Positions 19,801 through 30,489 of a stretch of 64,000 nt of DNA are shown here, in pieces. The stretch comes from Acanthosepion pharaonis. Its lineage: Eukaryota > Mollusca > Cephalopoda > Sepiida > Sepiidae. Position numbers and translations under genes: made by a program. Below the pieces are notes generated by a model, which worked only from the letters and a program-made list of their open reading frames with translations, did not search any database and was not told the origin of the DNA. Within the stretch, counting starts at the first letter, position 1; every line of letters begins with the position of its first letter. The stretch covers positions 1,242,501-1,306,500 of the forward strand of contig CAHIKZ030003505.1 of NCBI GenBank assembly GCA_903632075.3. The letters are read 5' to 3'.

Positions 19801-20530
19801 GCTCCCCCACGAGGGATATATGTGACAGAAGGCCGAGTTTAACGTGGTTCATCCTAGCCCATAGGCTCGGCCAAAAAATCCCCGTAAAACCCGAATAAAC
19901 GGGTTCGGGTCTGTCTATCTCCCCGAACGAAACTCCGCCCCTCGGCACAGCCTCGTCCGGGTCCCTCTCTGCCCAAGGCAGAGCGTTCGACGGGATCTGC
20001 GAACAGTCACAGCCTCAGAAGAACAGTCTATCACTGTTCCTTCGAGGCTTACATTTCCTACTACTTTATAGTAAGTGGAAGTGTCCACAATAGCCTCATT
20101 AAAGGGAGGACACCACAACACTATCACACCTTGTGCCAAACGGAGTTAAACTTAATATCTAAGTGAAACAATTATAGCATCTACTAGAATTACTACTCAC
20201 GGACTGCGAACATATTGTCCTATCAGCATTTCCAAACTTGTTTTACACAATTGCCATATCATACGTACGGGCGATAATGGGTATGTATCCATGCACATAA
20301 ACACAGAAGTAAATACTGTATGTTGGTCTGCAGTTGGCGATTGGTCTCCAGCTGTGCTAGTCAAACTCACTGCCTCCAAGCTGAGAGGATCCCCAGACGA
20401 GGCTCTGTCGAAGGAAACAGCTACCCGACCGCGTTTTATACGTGGTCTACGGGGAATTTTCGGCCGAGCCTACGGGCTCGGATACTCCACATTAAATTCA
20501 GCCTTGTGCCATATCTGACCATGTCGTGTG
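19801..20530. mobile_element. inverted pair of a short element (family V)
   Basis: The left arm (about 19,815-19,950) and the reverse complement of 20,395-20,520 share agaaggccgagtttaacgtg / gcacaaggctgaatttaatg, the cccataggctcggcc / cccgtaggctcggcc block, the following ccccgtaa or ccccgtag block, and a cggg(t)-rich segment. About 430 bases lie between. A third copy, plus-oriented, is nested in the mariner at 26,257-26,502. This could be a transposon with long terminal inverted repeats or two opposed insertions. Short frames here carry no recognisable protein. Confidence 0.65.
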
Positions 20531-20882
20531 GTTGGTACATATCCTGTAGTTGGAGAGCCATTGTGGAATTCCCTTTACTCTTCTAGCAGTTGACTACTTC
20601 TACTCGCCGCTAGCAAATCTTATATGTGTTGTTCTTGTCCTAAGTATTATCGTTCATTATCAACTTCCGTTTGATTATTCTATTCCGTAACCTTTCCTAA
20701 GTAACAAAAACAATTCAAATGATAAAATAATTGAGAATTTCCAACAGGTGGAGGTCAACCTGTATTATTTTGGGCTCATGATTTTAATTTCAGATGACCA
20801 ATAGAATTCGAATAATAAACATTGAATGGATTCTAATTTATTTTAGATACACTGGTAGAGATTAATTGACTTTGGAGTGGGA
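20531..20882. other. no gene seen
   Basis: Nothing recognised. Confidence 0.4.
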
Positions 20883-21245
20883 AGATTATTTTTCTTCTTC
20901 TCCTTCTCTTCTTCTTCTTCTTCTGTTATGTGCCATGCCCCTTCAGGATATTGGCAATCATGGCTCTCCGCGATTTCCTGTCTCTTGTAGCTCTTAACAA
21001 CTTTTGTCTTTTTTTGCCATCTCTCCAAAACTCTGTTCTGCCATACATTTGCTCAACCTCACCAGGTGGCTTGCGAGTTGCTTTCCTTTTACCCTCTTAC
21101 CTTCACTCTGTTCTGTGAGTATAAAATTTTCCAATCCTTCTTTTCTTCCTCCTGTGCCCCCAAAATTTCAGCTGTCTCTTCCTGGAGTTAAGCATAAATG
21201 TCCTTTTTGTTACCATTGTCTCTAGAACTCCGTCGTTGTTCACAT
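20883..21245 (-). pseudogene. LINE C-terminus with GAA-repeat tail
   Basis: On the minus strand the frame reads KEGLENFILTEQSEGKR at about 21,160, and ends LRATRDRKSRRAMIANILKG, H, G, T, stop near 20,930. This is the characteristic end of an RTE/craniofacial-type endonuclease-reverse transcriptase (GLEN...TG.IEGKR...; ...W...ia...). The 3' end is a GAA/GGA repeat, seen as TTC text at 20,885-20,922. The reverse transcriptase core is missing. Confidence 0.7.
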
Positions 21246-21997
21246 GCACATTACATCATAAATAAAACTTTTCTATCCACGCACCATCTCTACTGCTAAA
21301 CGTCTTTTCGCTCATACTTACTTCATGAATTTCATTTAGCTAAACGCTCTGGATTCCATAAATGGCAATGCTGATTTCCTTAGAATTTGGAAGTTTTGTC
21401 CTGCTTCTAAAAACACGTAGGTTTTGACTCTCTATCCTTATGTTGAAAAAAAAAAAAAGATTTAAATTCCTTCCATTTTCATAATGGATGTTTTTATGTA
21501 TTTAGCTAAGTCTCAGGTCTCAGTTAATCTTTTGGGAATTCTTTACGCTACGTTTTATCCAGCACAAACTTGGCAATCAAAAGTGCAACATTGACGTTTA
21601 CTGTTAACTAAGTGTCATTCAAAAAGACACTTAATTCTACGTTTGGAAATATTTATGGCGACATTTGTGTCAGAAGGTCCACGGAAATCTAGGTGACAAA
21701 TATTTAAATGTAACCTTGATGTTTTTCTCCAAGATATTTATTAGACATTTTCTGTCGCATGACTGAAACTTCTGGACATTTGGTTTCCCATTTCCATAGA
21801 TGGTTGCAACACAGAAAGCCTTGCGCATTGATTACATTCGCGTCTCGAAATTGACTTCCGCTGCGGATGCCTTTTTTTTGCAAAGCGCAGCGGAAGTTAT
21901 TATTACCAGACCGTTTCGGTTCAAGCCGCACAAAAGAATTGGGTTTCAGTACTACATATTGTCTACCCTATATAAGAAGCTTTTTTTTAATGATATA
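21246..21997. other. no gene seen; small hairpin at 21,854-21,897
   Basis: acttccgctgcg and cgcagcggaagt form a perfect 12-base inverted repeat with a 20-base loop. The rest is unassigned. The long frame crossing this point owes its length to the pyrimidine tract that follows. Confidence 0.5.
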
Positions 21998-22414
21998 TCT
22001 TCTTCTTCTTCTTCTTCTTCTTCTTCTTCTTCTTCTTCTTCTTCTTCTCTTTCTCTCTCTGTCTATTTCTCTGTGTGTCTATTTCTCTCTGCGACTCTCT
22101 CATTGTCTCTCTCCCTGATTCTCTCACTCTCTGACTCTCTCACTCTCTCTCTCTCTCTGTCTTTATCTCTTCTTTTTTTCACTCTGTCTGTCTCTGTCTC
22201 TTTCTCTCTCTCTTTCTTTATGTCTCCCTCTATCTCTCTCTTTCTCTCTCTCTTTCTATCTCTTTCACTTTATCTCTCTATCTCACTCTCTTTCTGTGTA
22301 TATGTGTGTCTCTCTCTTTCTCTCTCTGTGTCTTTATCTCTTCCTTTTTTCACTCTGTCTCTTTCTCTCTCTCTTTCTTTATGTATCTCTCTTTCTCTCT
22401 CTCTGTCTCTCTCA

Positions 22415-22450
<36 letters not shown>

Positions 22451-22799
22451 CTTTCTCTCTCTCTCTTTCTCTCTCTCTTTCTGTGTGTGTGTCTCTCTCG
22501 CTCTCTCTCTGTCTTTATCTCTTCCTTTTTTCACTCTGTCTCTTTCTCTGTCTCTTTCTTTATGTCTCTCTCTATCTCTCTCTTTCTCTCTCTCTCTCTT
22601 TCTGTCTCTTCCTCTTTATCTCTCTTTCTGTCTCTTCCTCTTTATCTCTCTATCTCTCTCTTTGTGTGTCTCTCTCGCTCTCTCTCTCTTTCTCTCTCTG
22701 TCTTTATCTCTTCCTTTTTTCACTCTGTCTCTTTCTCTCTCTCTTTCTTTATGTCTTTCGCTATCTCTCTCTTTCTCTCTCTCTCTTTCTGTCTCCTTA

Positions 22800-22868
<69 letters not shown>

Positions 22869-22914
22869 TTCTGTATGTGTGTGTGTCTCCATCTCTCTCT
22901 CTCTCTCTTACTGG
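21998..22914. repeat. TTC, CT-rich and TA tract
   Basis: About 50 bases of TTC lead into about 775 bases of imperfect TCTC text. The strings tctttatctcttcctttttt and cactctgtctctttctct recur near 22,333, 22,514 and 22,704 and give a superimposed period of about 180-190 bases. A TA run (22,824-22,866) and CT ends follow. Open frames of up to 378 codons (Ser/Leu-rich) are artefacts of composition. Confidence 0.95.
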
Positions 22915-23149
22915 GAAACTATCGCGTGTAATCTAAAGAACTATATCCTACCGATACGCTCTATCCTCAAAGATGACTGAGGCTCATATAAAAGCCTAAA
23001 TGCATAAGCAAATGGCACAATAACATTTTAAGGTTGACTCTTCACAGATTCACTTTTCTTTATTACCTGTGAATAGCTATGAGTTCACAAGAAACATAGC
23101 AATGTGCTTTCCTGTTGGCCTCTCTTCAGTTTTGCATCAAGATTTCTCT

Positions 23150-23390
23150 TTCTATGAGTTCAGATTTCAGCCGATTCTTTTACATTCACTTTTGTATGAA
23201 ATGCCATTGAACCGTTTCTTCTCCTCTCCAGCCACCGGTTAAACAGTATGGAAATCTAGGCGCTATCTATTCCTGCTTGGCAACTTAACCAGAAGAAAAA
23301 CTGTTCTGAGTTCAAAGACATAAAGCAAGCAAGGGGAAAGTCACTCTAGCATCTAGTAATATGTGGAGAGCCATAATCGTTTACATCCTG
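23150..23390 (+). mobile_element. SINE-B, diverged copy
   Basis: Follows the order of the copy at 16,740-17,000: gattcttttacattcacttt, ctcctctccagccaccggtt, tggcaacttaacc, actgttctgagttcaaag and a region like the long 3' end (agtcactctagcatct). The head is poorly preserved. Confidence 0.5.
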
Positions 23391-23454
23391 GTTCTTTAAA
23401 AAATCATTCAAGTTTAGATGTCTGTATACCTTGCTATTTAATATTGGTTGTTTT

Positions 23455-23757
23455 GTTCTTACAGTCTATCAACTATTTACAGGTTATTTAAAGCCGGAAA
23501 ATATCTTTTAGATTGTAAGATTTATTAGAGATAATAATGATTTACTGCTACAAGTATTACCAAATGCCCCATAGCTAGAGGGAGGAGAGGTGGATTCATA
23601 AATTAACCAAGGTTAATTCCGCGTAAGGGAATATAACGAATCCAACTGGAATTGAAACTCACTTCTTTGATTAACATTTCCGAATCATTATTCATTACAC
23701 CACCCGCACACCTAAGCTTGAAGCACCTGGTATTCACAAAGTAGTCTTTTGAACAGG
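23455..23757 (-). mobile_element. 5S-SINE, 5'-truncated minus copy
   Basis: In reverse it runs from a short 5S remnant (complement of gcacctggtattcac) through the tRNA-like part (gtgagtttcaattcc on the minus strand), the common body and the tail (complement of ctatttacaggttatttaaa). Most of the 5S head is absent. Confidence 0.75.
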
Positions 23758-23867
23758 AATATAGGTTTATCCATTCCATTTTTTCTTATTTAGAATTGGG
23801 CTTCCGCTTTCTTCTAAAGTCTACTTCAACTCTATACCTCTGGCATATGAATTAGAAAATTATTTCT

Positions 23868-23887
23868 TTCTCTCTCTCTCTCTCTCG

Positions 23888-23920
<33 letters not shown>

Positions 23921-24010
23921 CAAAAAAATACAGTTTCGTTGTATCACAGCTCATCATTGTGCTAGACATCCGATTGCTTCAACTCGACTGATTTGACATC
24001 AGTAAGAGAT
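23868..24010 (-). repeat. CT, TA and TG microsatellites plus family G fragment
   Basis: CT, TA and TG runs at 23,868-23,921 are followed by a minus-oriented fragment of family G (complement of aatcggatgtctagcac and atgatgagctgtgatacaac). As in other G copies, the microsatellite lies at the end that follows the gatacagcgaaac block. Confidence 0.6.
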
Positions 24011-24189
24011 TCTACCCCTAAACTATCGGCGAATCTTTTAACGTATTATATACGTGATGTATATAAACACCAAAATCACCAGCCAAAGCGGCCAATTCTT
24101 AAATGAAGAGCGCTACGTTATAGGCAGGAGCAACTACTGTTTTAAAAATGCCCTTCTCCCTATAGTGCTCAATCGGTGATCAAGAGCAA

Positions 24190-24190
24190 G

Positions 24191-24244
<54 letters not shown>

Positions 24245-24265
24245 TCTCTCTATATATATATATCT

Positions 24266-24349
<84 letters not shown>
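24190..24349. repeat. TA arrays with CT interruptions
   Basis: Two TA arrays (about 24,194-24,242 and 24,276-24,349) with tctctc segments between them. Confidence 0.95.
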
Positions 24350-24404
24350 ACGTCTTCCTTATCTCAATAGATGTAGCTAAGCACCAATAGTCCGTTTCAC
24401 ACTC

Positions 24405-24570
24405 GTCTCTGGTCTTTTGAAAAGGAGCTGTGGTCTATCCCTTCTTTCCTGTTTAGGATTGGGTGTTGGTTCTTTTTAAAGTCTTTTCATTCCCGCTTGC
24501 TACCTATAGCACCTTGCGTCTTAGTGGTATTATTGTCTTACTTGGGGTGAATTGATTAAAAAATAATAAA
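24405..24570 (+). mobile_element. LINE (CR1/L2-like) 3' UTR, third copy
   Basis: Contains cctgtttaggattgggtgtt, ttttaaagtcttttcattcc, accttgcgtcttagtggtat and the end cttacttggggtgaattgat with A-rich tail, parallel to the ends at 3,400-3,440 and 15,870-15,915. Related fragments of the taggattgggcttc block occur at about 23,790 and 56,975. Confidence 0.55.
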
Positions 24571-24789
24571 TCAAAATATTAAAAGATTCAAACTATTTAA
24601 AAACAATCGAATAAAATAAACAAGAAAAATATCCAATTTTCCGTTTGCATCTTAAAATTTATAATGTATTTATCATCTGATAAGTCATTTCTTAGCAGTG
24701 AAGAATTTAGTCTGTACCCACTCGTGTGTATCAAATATCAAAGGGGATCGATGAATGTTTTAAAAAATGGTGAAATTAACCATTATCTT

Positions 24790-25492
24790 AAAAGGATATT
24801 ATCTTAAACTGTCCTGGGTAAGACGATAAACTACATCCAACAACAAGGCCTCTGATCAGGAGGTTTTGAGGAACGTGGAACCACCTCTAAATTTCTGGTG
24901 TTCTCAGGTCCAGCCTGAGCTGGGGTGGTAGCACCTTTTAGGGTCCCTGCTCTGGGCAAATATTTAACCCCCAAACTGGGGTCAAAACACTATATAAGTG
25001 TAAAAATAGGTTTTAATACAAGCATTTTTTTTAATTATTACCAGCAATGGATTTTTGAAAGAAAATATTACTAGCAATACATTTTTAAAAAAAATATTAT
25101 CAACAATACATTTTTGAAAAAAAATAACAGCAATACATCTTTGAAAAAAATATTACCAGCAATAAAACAAAAGCTTGTCGGCATTAAATAACCCATTGAG
25201 GCGTTGATATCCCGTAAACCAAATCAAACCAAAGCTACCAAATATTATAAACCAAATGATAATGTCAAAATCAATTTTCTCTACAAATCGTGTATCTAAA
25301 AAGAATACATCAATGAAACCACACTCTCGACGACTAACCTCTTTACAAAAGTCTATCAACAGAACCGGATCTACACACTGTTTCCTTACAAACAATATAT
25401 ATTCTATCAATACGAATCTATTGTCAAAATCTTGTCGGCATTAAATAACCCATTGAGGTTGATATGCTGTAAACCAAACAAAACCAAATTAA
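24790..25492 (+). mobile_element. repeat family C, copy 3, with doubled tail
   Basis: Full body (tgggtaagacgataaactac; gcaaggcctctgatcagg; ctggggtggtagcacc), internal minisatellite at about 25,020-25,165, and tail cttgtcggcattaaataacc at 25,175. A second tail with the same block starts at about 25,430, after 190 bases of unrelated sequence. It reads as a complete C copy followed by a severely 5'-truncated second copy, or as an insertion. Confidence 0.7.
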
Positions 25493-26116
25493 AAAGAAAC
25501 ATTCATTAATCAAATAATATCGGTCGAAATTTATAAAATCGTTTTATTAAAACAGTCTTACAAGTAATTAAAGTTCTACTTGTGTCCGAGGTCTAAAATT
25601 CTGAAATGGTGGAACTAACAAATGGAGCTCGTTTGGATATTTGACATTGAAATAGCGATAGAATCTCGAAAAGCTAGCAATGGGGGTGTGTGGCTGTGGA
25701 AGTGGAAGAGATTAACGGGTGAGGATAAAACGCCGGAAACATGGATAATCCAAGGGAAGATAGTAAGGAGCCCTTTACCCTGAAATATAGCAAATATTCT
25801 CTATCTCCGTTCAGATATTTAAGACAATTGCTGTAGTATTATGATACAGCGCATTGCATTTTGATCTGGTTAATATTCATCTTGTCTGAGTTGTTGCTAT
25901 ATTTTCCTATTTTATAATTTGGTTTCAGCGACAGGGGACATTTATTCGTGTATAAATTGACTGTAAATTTTTTATGTGAAAAGTTAGTTCTAAAAGTTGC
26001 TGCATACAAGAGAATATAAATTATACCAAATATTCTCATTTCATTTACCAACTGTACCTATTTACTATGTCGTCAATGATCTTGTGTCTTAAAAATAGGC
26101 ACAGACAGGATTCAAG
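25493..26116. other. no gene seen
   Basis: Nothing recognised. The string ggtcgaaatttataaaatcg at about 25,522 is close to ctgaaatttataaaatcg at 27,311, just outside the mariner's right end. Confidence 0.4.
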
Positions 26117-26193
26117 TATTAGGCAATTGCAAAAGTTCGTGCCCGGCTAGAAAATTAAAAATAAGATTTTATATACACACAAAAAACAATTTA

Positions 26194-27141
26194 TTAGTCA
26201 AGTAAATAGTCTCCATTGTTTTCAACAAATGTCACCCAGCATTCTACAAATGTCTCCGACGATATTCAGTCACCCCCCCCACCACGAGGGTGTCATGTGG
26301 CACAAGGCCTTTTTAACGTGGGCATTCCCGAGCCATTAGGCTCTGCCAAAAAATAGCCCATTTGAACCCGTATAAACGGGTTCAGGGCCGGTTTTACCTC
26401 CCCGAAGGAGACTCTGCCCTTCGGCGTAGACTCCTTCGGGTTCCTCCCGCCCGTAGGAAGAGAGTTTAACCGAACAGTCGGTTCAAAAGTGAACGACTGA
26501 CTCAAATGTCTCTGACCGTTCCACAATCTTGTTAATGCCTTTTTCTAAAAACATCGTATTTTGGCAGGAAAAAGGTTTCGTGGTAGTTTTCGACTGACTG
26601 TACACAATCATTTTTTTGCCGTTTAAATTCATTTGTAGAGACCAGAACAAAGAAAAATCCGATGGAGACAAGTCAGGAGAATGCACCGGGTGTTGGCGTG
26701 TTTCCCAATTCAACTCTTTAACTTTCTGCAAGGTTTGTTTTGAAACATTATCAGAATTAGACACCATTTCTATTCGCCAAAACGGCTGTTTTTCTTGAAG
26801 TTAAGTTTCTTCAAAGGGTGAAAGGAAGCTGACATATCAATTTTCAACCTCTTAGCAACTACTTCCGACGAAATCCTCGGTTTATTCTTCATGACGGCAA
26901 GTCAAGCGTCTTCATCGATGTCGGAAGGTTAGCCAGAGCGTTTATATTAAAATCACTATGACGGAATCTGCCAGAACACATTTTGACCATCTGAGGGCTG
27001 GAGCCCGATCTAAATAAACCTTTTAAATGCTTTTTTTCTTTCTTTTTTTATCGCAGTTCCAGTGCTTAATCCTTTACAGAATTTATAGAGTATAATATAG
27101 CGAAAGTGCAACTCTTCATCGTCTACCTTTAAGCCATTCAT
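26194..27141 (-). pseudogene. mariner transposase, decayed and internally deleted
   Basis: Minus strand. An N-terminal start at 27,141 gives LHFRYIILYKFCKG, matching the first helix of the mariner DNA-binding domain, and stops at 27,010. After frame changes, PSDIDEDA and NKPRISSEVVAKRLKID follow near 26,930-26,860. Then comes a jump past the first catalytic Asp to DNVSKQTLQKVKELNWE and HPVHSPDLSPSDFSLF near 26,700; the Asp in SPD would be the third catalytic residue. The C-terminus is split by the nested element: ...KIVERSETFE at 26,503 and ...FVECWVTFVENNGDYLLD ending at the stop 26,194-26,196. Several stops are present; it is non-functional. Confidence 0.85.
26257..26502 (+). mobile_element. 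family V element nested in the mariner, with 10-bp TSD
   Basis: The 246-base insert is flanked by caaatgtctc at 26,247-26,256 and again at 26,503-26,512. The host transposase frame is restored when the insert and one duplication are removed. The insert carries the blocks ggcacaaggcc, cgagccattaggctctgcc, aacccgtataaacgggttca (a short inverted repeat) and cccttcggcgtagactcctt, shared with 19,801-19,960 and, reversed, 20,395-20,520. The gtggcacaaggcc end also occurs in the SINE-T copies, which suggests a common retroposon end. Confidence 0.85.
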
Positions 27142-27301
27142 TTGTGGACAAACATCAAACCGAGTCTGAATCGCAATTGAACGATGCAAGGTTTGAAACT
27201 AAAGCACACTAGAAATCGGCACCCAAACAAATGACGCTGTCATGTTGAGGTCTTTTTATATTAAGAATGAAAATCTGGCACGAACTTTTTCAATGATCTG
27301 A

Positions 27302-28554
27302 TAATATCAGCTGAAATTTATAAAATCGTTTTATCAAAAGTTTTCCAGGAAAAAAAAATCTCAAGTTAAACTTTCTACTATTGATAGGGATTTCCTTCCG
27401 AGTTGTTTGTTTTGGTTTTGTGATGTTAATGAATATTCGTTGTCACTTTCGTAATGCACGTTGTAATAGAGACTTTGTAATCGCAGATACAACTAGAGTA
27501 ACGCCGTTGAACAATATTGGTCTCAGTCGCCTTCGAATAATCTCACACTAATAGTACTTGCTCGATAATACTCGCTCGATTAGTAATCTGTGTAGTCAAA
27601 AAGTATAAAGAATAGCGGTCCGTATAATAATAGAGGATAGGCTAGAAACAGAGATCCGAATGGTAATGGAGGATTGATTCGGAATGGCGATCATTTAGAC
27701 GTCACTCGACTTCCTACTTATGCGTTTCTCCTATGGTCACATGGTCTACCTAACTCAAAAATGGGATCGCCTGTGTTTGCTCACTGGCGATCTATGTTCA
27801 AATTCAAGTGTCGGCAGCGACACTATATTCTCTATAAGATTCGGGAAGTGTGAAAAGTTTTCCCATGCCATTATTTTATCTTCTACTTGCATGTGATGTG
27901 ACGAAAGGCAGACTTACCTCAGAACTCGAAACGAGCGCGAACATATCTTGCCTGCAAAGTGAGGACAAAAAGAAATATCGCTGCTATTGAAGACTCAATT
28001 TATGCTCGCCTATCTCGTCCAAAACGAGGCTATATTTGCACACATGGAAATTTTGGCTGTATTGGAATAGCATAAAAAGCGGGATGCCAGCAGTACGAGG
28101 GGACGGAAGTCATTCGGCGGGCTGCGTGCAATAGAGCTGGACGTACGGATTGACAGACGGGCAAAGAGGAAGTTGAAGTAGGCGCGGTTGATTGGGTGTC
28201 TGTTTCACAACTGCCCAGTGTAACGGCTGAGAAAGGGGGGTCACGCAATCCATTTCCTTGAAGCGACCGAAGAAGAAGAAAAGATAGCTGGCCTACCGGC
28301 GAGTACAGCACTGCACTTTTTGACCCCCTCTCTTCATCATTTTTTCTACATGTGATCCTTATTTTTATTGCTGCTTCTGTCGAAAATATTCAAGATATGT
28401 GTTCTTTGTTACTTGTTAAAGCTTTTCGTTTGCGATTATGTAGCGCCAGACTGTACTGACGCTACAAAATCACACACGGGGAGTAAAGCACATTATACCT
28501 AGATTGATCTTATCTTGAATCTAGTGATTTACATAGCATAGCTTAAAGCTGGCA
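27302..28554. other. unassigned segment, GC-richer part at 27,850-28,330
   Basis: No open frame gives a recognisable protein. The right part has higher GC than its surroundings, a TATA-like cataaaaagcgggatgcc at about 28,070, and ends near 28,437-28,465 with gtagcgccag ... ctgacgctac, an imperfect inverted repeat. The arrangement recalls an LTR promoter followed by downstream leader, but no second LTR, clear TG/CA ends or tRNA-matching primer site is seen. Confidence 0.35.
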
Positions 28555-28660
28555 CAAGGCCGAATGTATGGCGCACCCAGTGAGAATCGAATTTACTCCT
28601 CAGTCGTAATTCATATAGCGAGACCAGCTTGCTAACCATTAAACTACGCCCAAGGGTCCA
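28555..28660 (-). mobile_element. SINE-T (tRNA-derived) head and 3' end, copy 1
   Basis: On the minus strand: gggcgtagtttaatggttag (A-box region), a tRNA-like middle, aattcgattctcactggg (B-box region), then gcgcc and a tail ending cattcggccttgtgcca. ggcgta and tgcgcc can pair as an acceptor-like stem. The body downstream of the head is very short. Confidence 0.65.
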
Positions 28661-28789
28661 CGTTATCTTGATTCTAAATCATAAGATTTCGGTAAAAATT
28701 TAAAGCAAAAAATTCCTCTTTATTTGTCTATAACGCACTATTCATCTATGAAGAACCAAAAACCAAAATGAATACCAAACCAGTCCATA

Positions 28790-28792
<3 letters not shown>

Positions 28793-28830
<38 letters not shown>
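28793..28830. repeat. TA microsatellite
   Basis: About 36 bases of TA. Confidence 0.95.
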
Positions 28831-29404
28831 TATCTAATTCTTGAGTTTGTCTTCTATTCTAAGAATGATCGCTGCAAACTTCAGCATGAGATTACCAAGT
28901 TTTAAACTTAGACACATACTTGATTTTGCCTGAAGGTTTTCCATCTTGTACGCGTCCAGGGAATGGTAAAAATTAGTTCGAGGCACTTGGATTCCCTTGG
29001 AGGTTGGCTATTGCTTGTTCTTCGTTAAGTCTGTCATTGCATGTCGCAGAAGTAAACAATGTGCAAAGGAATCCTGTTATCTTCCTCGGTTATTTCTGCG
29101 CCTGCGCCGGACATTACATCAAGTTGGCTGGCCAAGAATACTCCCAGTACGAAGAGATCTTGTGTTCAGGATTCTACTGGGAATAGATTAACATATTCAT
29201 GAAAAGCGTGGGGCAAATCTTGGAGGTCAGGTGAAGGTTATTTTGGGTTTTTAGTTTTTATTGTCTGTCGGACAGTGATATTGAAACGGGTCTTTACATT
29301 ATCAACGAAAGATGCGTAGGAAGGCGGGAAAGAAATAGAGAATTAAAAGCAAGGAGCCGAGACATAGCGAGATAAAATGGTATCTAAACTGAAGAAAAAT
29401 TCAA
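28831..29404. other. no gene seen
   Basis: Two overlapping frames of 60-64 codons at about 29,000-29,190 have no recognisable motif. Confidence 0.4.
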
Positions 29405-29413
29405 ATATTTTCT

Positions 29414-29445
<32 letters not shown>

Positions 29446-29705
29446 TTCTATATGCTGTGTCCATTCAGAACATGGATGATCATGACTCTCCACAACTTCC
29501 TATCCTTTGCAGCTCTTAGTAAGTCTTTTTTGTATCTCTTCTAGTCCCTGCCATTCCAACCATTTACATCAGCTTGTTAGGTATATTTTTCCTACCTGCC
29601 TCTGCTTTCAATATCTCCTGTGAGTGCCAAATTTTCCAAGCCCTCCTTCCTCATTACGTACCATAGATATCTCAACTGTCGCTTTCTGATTCCAATGAGA
29701 AGTAT
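29405..29705 (-). pseudogene. LINE C-terminus with GAA-repeat tail, second copy
   Basis: On the minus strand: KRQLRYLWYVMRKEGLENLA near 29,690-29,630, LTGDIESRGR, and the end LLRAAKDRKLWRVMIIHVLN, G, H near 29,460, then a GAA array (TTC at 29,408-29,451). It is the same family as 20,883-21,245 and 33,575-34,012, with frame breaks in the middle. Confidence 0.7.
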
Positions 29706-29724
29706 TTACTAAGCGTAGATTAGA

Positions 29725-29835
29725 TATGGAACAAGGCCATAAGTATCAAGCACCCAGTGGGGATCGAACGCATACTCCGCTGTATTTGATCTAACAAGAC
29801 TAGCTAACTGCTAACAATTACAATACTTATGTTAA
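29725..29835 (-). mobile_element. SINE-T, copy 2
   Basis: Plus-strand text tatggaacaaggccataagt, then acccagtggggatcgaacgc and a diverged A-box region, corresponds to the reverse of the copy at 28,555. Confidence 0.55.
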
Positions 29836-29999
29836 AACAATTCCCAGATAAATTAAATTGTTGCCCTTTCCTTGATGCCGGTGTCTGTAAATGGGCCGTT
29901 TCTTCTTGCTACAAAACGGTAAGTTTGGCATATAAAGAGAAGAAAAGAAAGAGAGATAGAGACAAGAAATTGAGAAAATGAATGAAATAGAGAAAGGTT

Positions 30000-30235
30000 G
30001 GTGGGGTGGAAATCGTACATCATCATATCATCTTGTTCGGAGAATTCGCCAACTGCAAGCGGCTACGTGGAGGCCCGAACGAACGCTTCACGGATCAGTT
30101 GAAAACTTCCCTGACACAGGCCGACATCGACACCGAGACCACGAGAAATCGTTACTGCAAATCGGTCTTCCTAGAGCAGGACTATCTGGAAGGAGGATAC
30201 AAAGACTTTCGAGTCCAACCGTCAAAATGAACAGG
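30000..30235 (+). pseudogene. LINE C-terminal fragment (different clade)
   Basis: The plus frame from 30,006 reads HIILFGEFANCKRLRGGPNE then RFTDQLKTSLTQADID. This resembles the ...(GH)..R....R...G.PR..(F/W)KD.LK..L....I(D) region near the C-terminus of LINE polyproteins. A stop follows at about 30,230. A second overlapping 107-codon frame is a shadow. Confidence 0.45.
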
Positions 30236-30489
30236 ATCCGCGACGTGTTGTCAGGGGGGTGGGCTCGGCCAGCAGCATACACCACCAACACTATTCTGTG
30301 ACTCATGTTCACGACACCACAAACATCTCCACCACACCAGTTGGGAGAAGGAGAATAAGAGGAGAGGATGACGATTCTGATGTTCTGATGCAAGCTGGTG
30401 CCAACGACGATAGCTGTATTAGAAAATTTTTGAAACAATGAAAGCAGATAATATTCTAAGAATTCAAACATTGAAATGATATGCCACGG

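Larger units (their letters stand above)
26119..27301 (-). mobile_element. mariner element with both TIRs and TA target duplication
   Basis: Terminal inverted repeats of 25 bases lie at 26,119-26,143 and 27,277-27,301. Both contain aaaagttcgtgcc in the inner part and agree at 19 or so of 25 positions. TA lies at 26,117-26,118 and 27,302-27,303, the mariner target duplication. The total is 1,183 bases. After subtracting the 246-base nested insertion and its 10-base duplication, about 927 bases remain, shorter than the roughly 1.3 kb usual for mariner, in line with the internal deletion seen in the transposase. Confidence 0.9.

Noticed and set aside
21800..22980. Ser/Leu-rich frames of 378, 224 and 211 codons
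   Set aside because: Products of TTC and CT repeats; all three plus-strand frames are open over the same DNA.
28030..28311. 93-codon minus frame in GC-richer DNA
   Set aside because: No motif, no splice context; GC-rich DNA has fewer chance stops.
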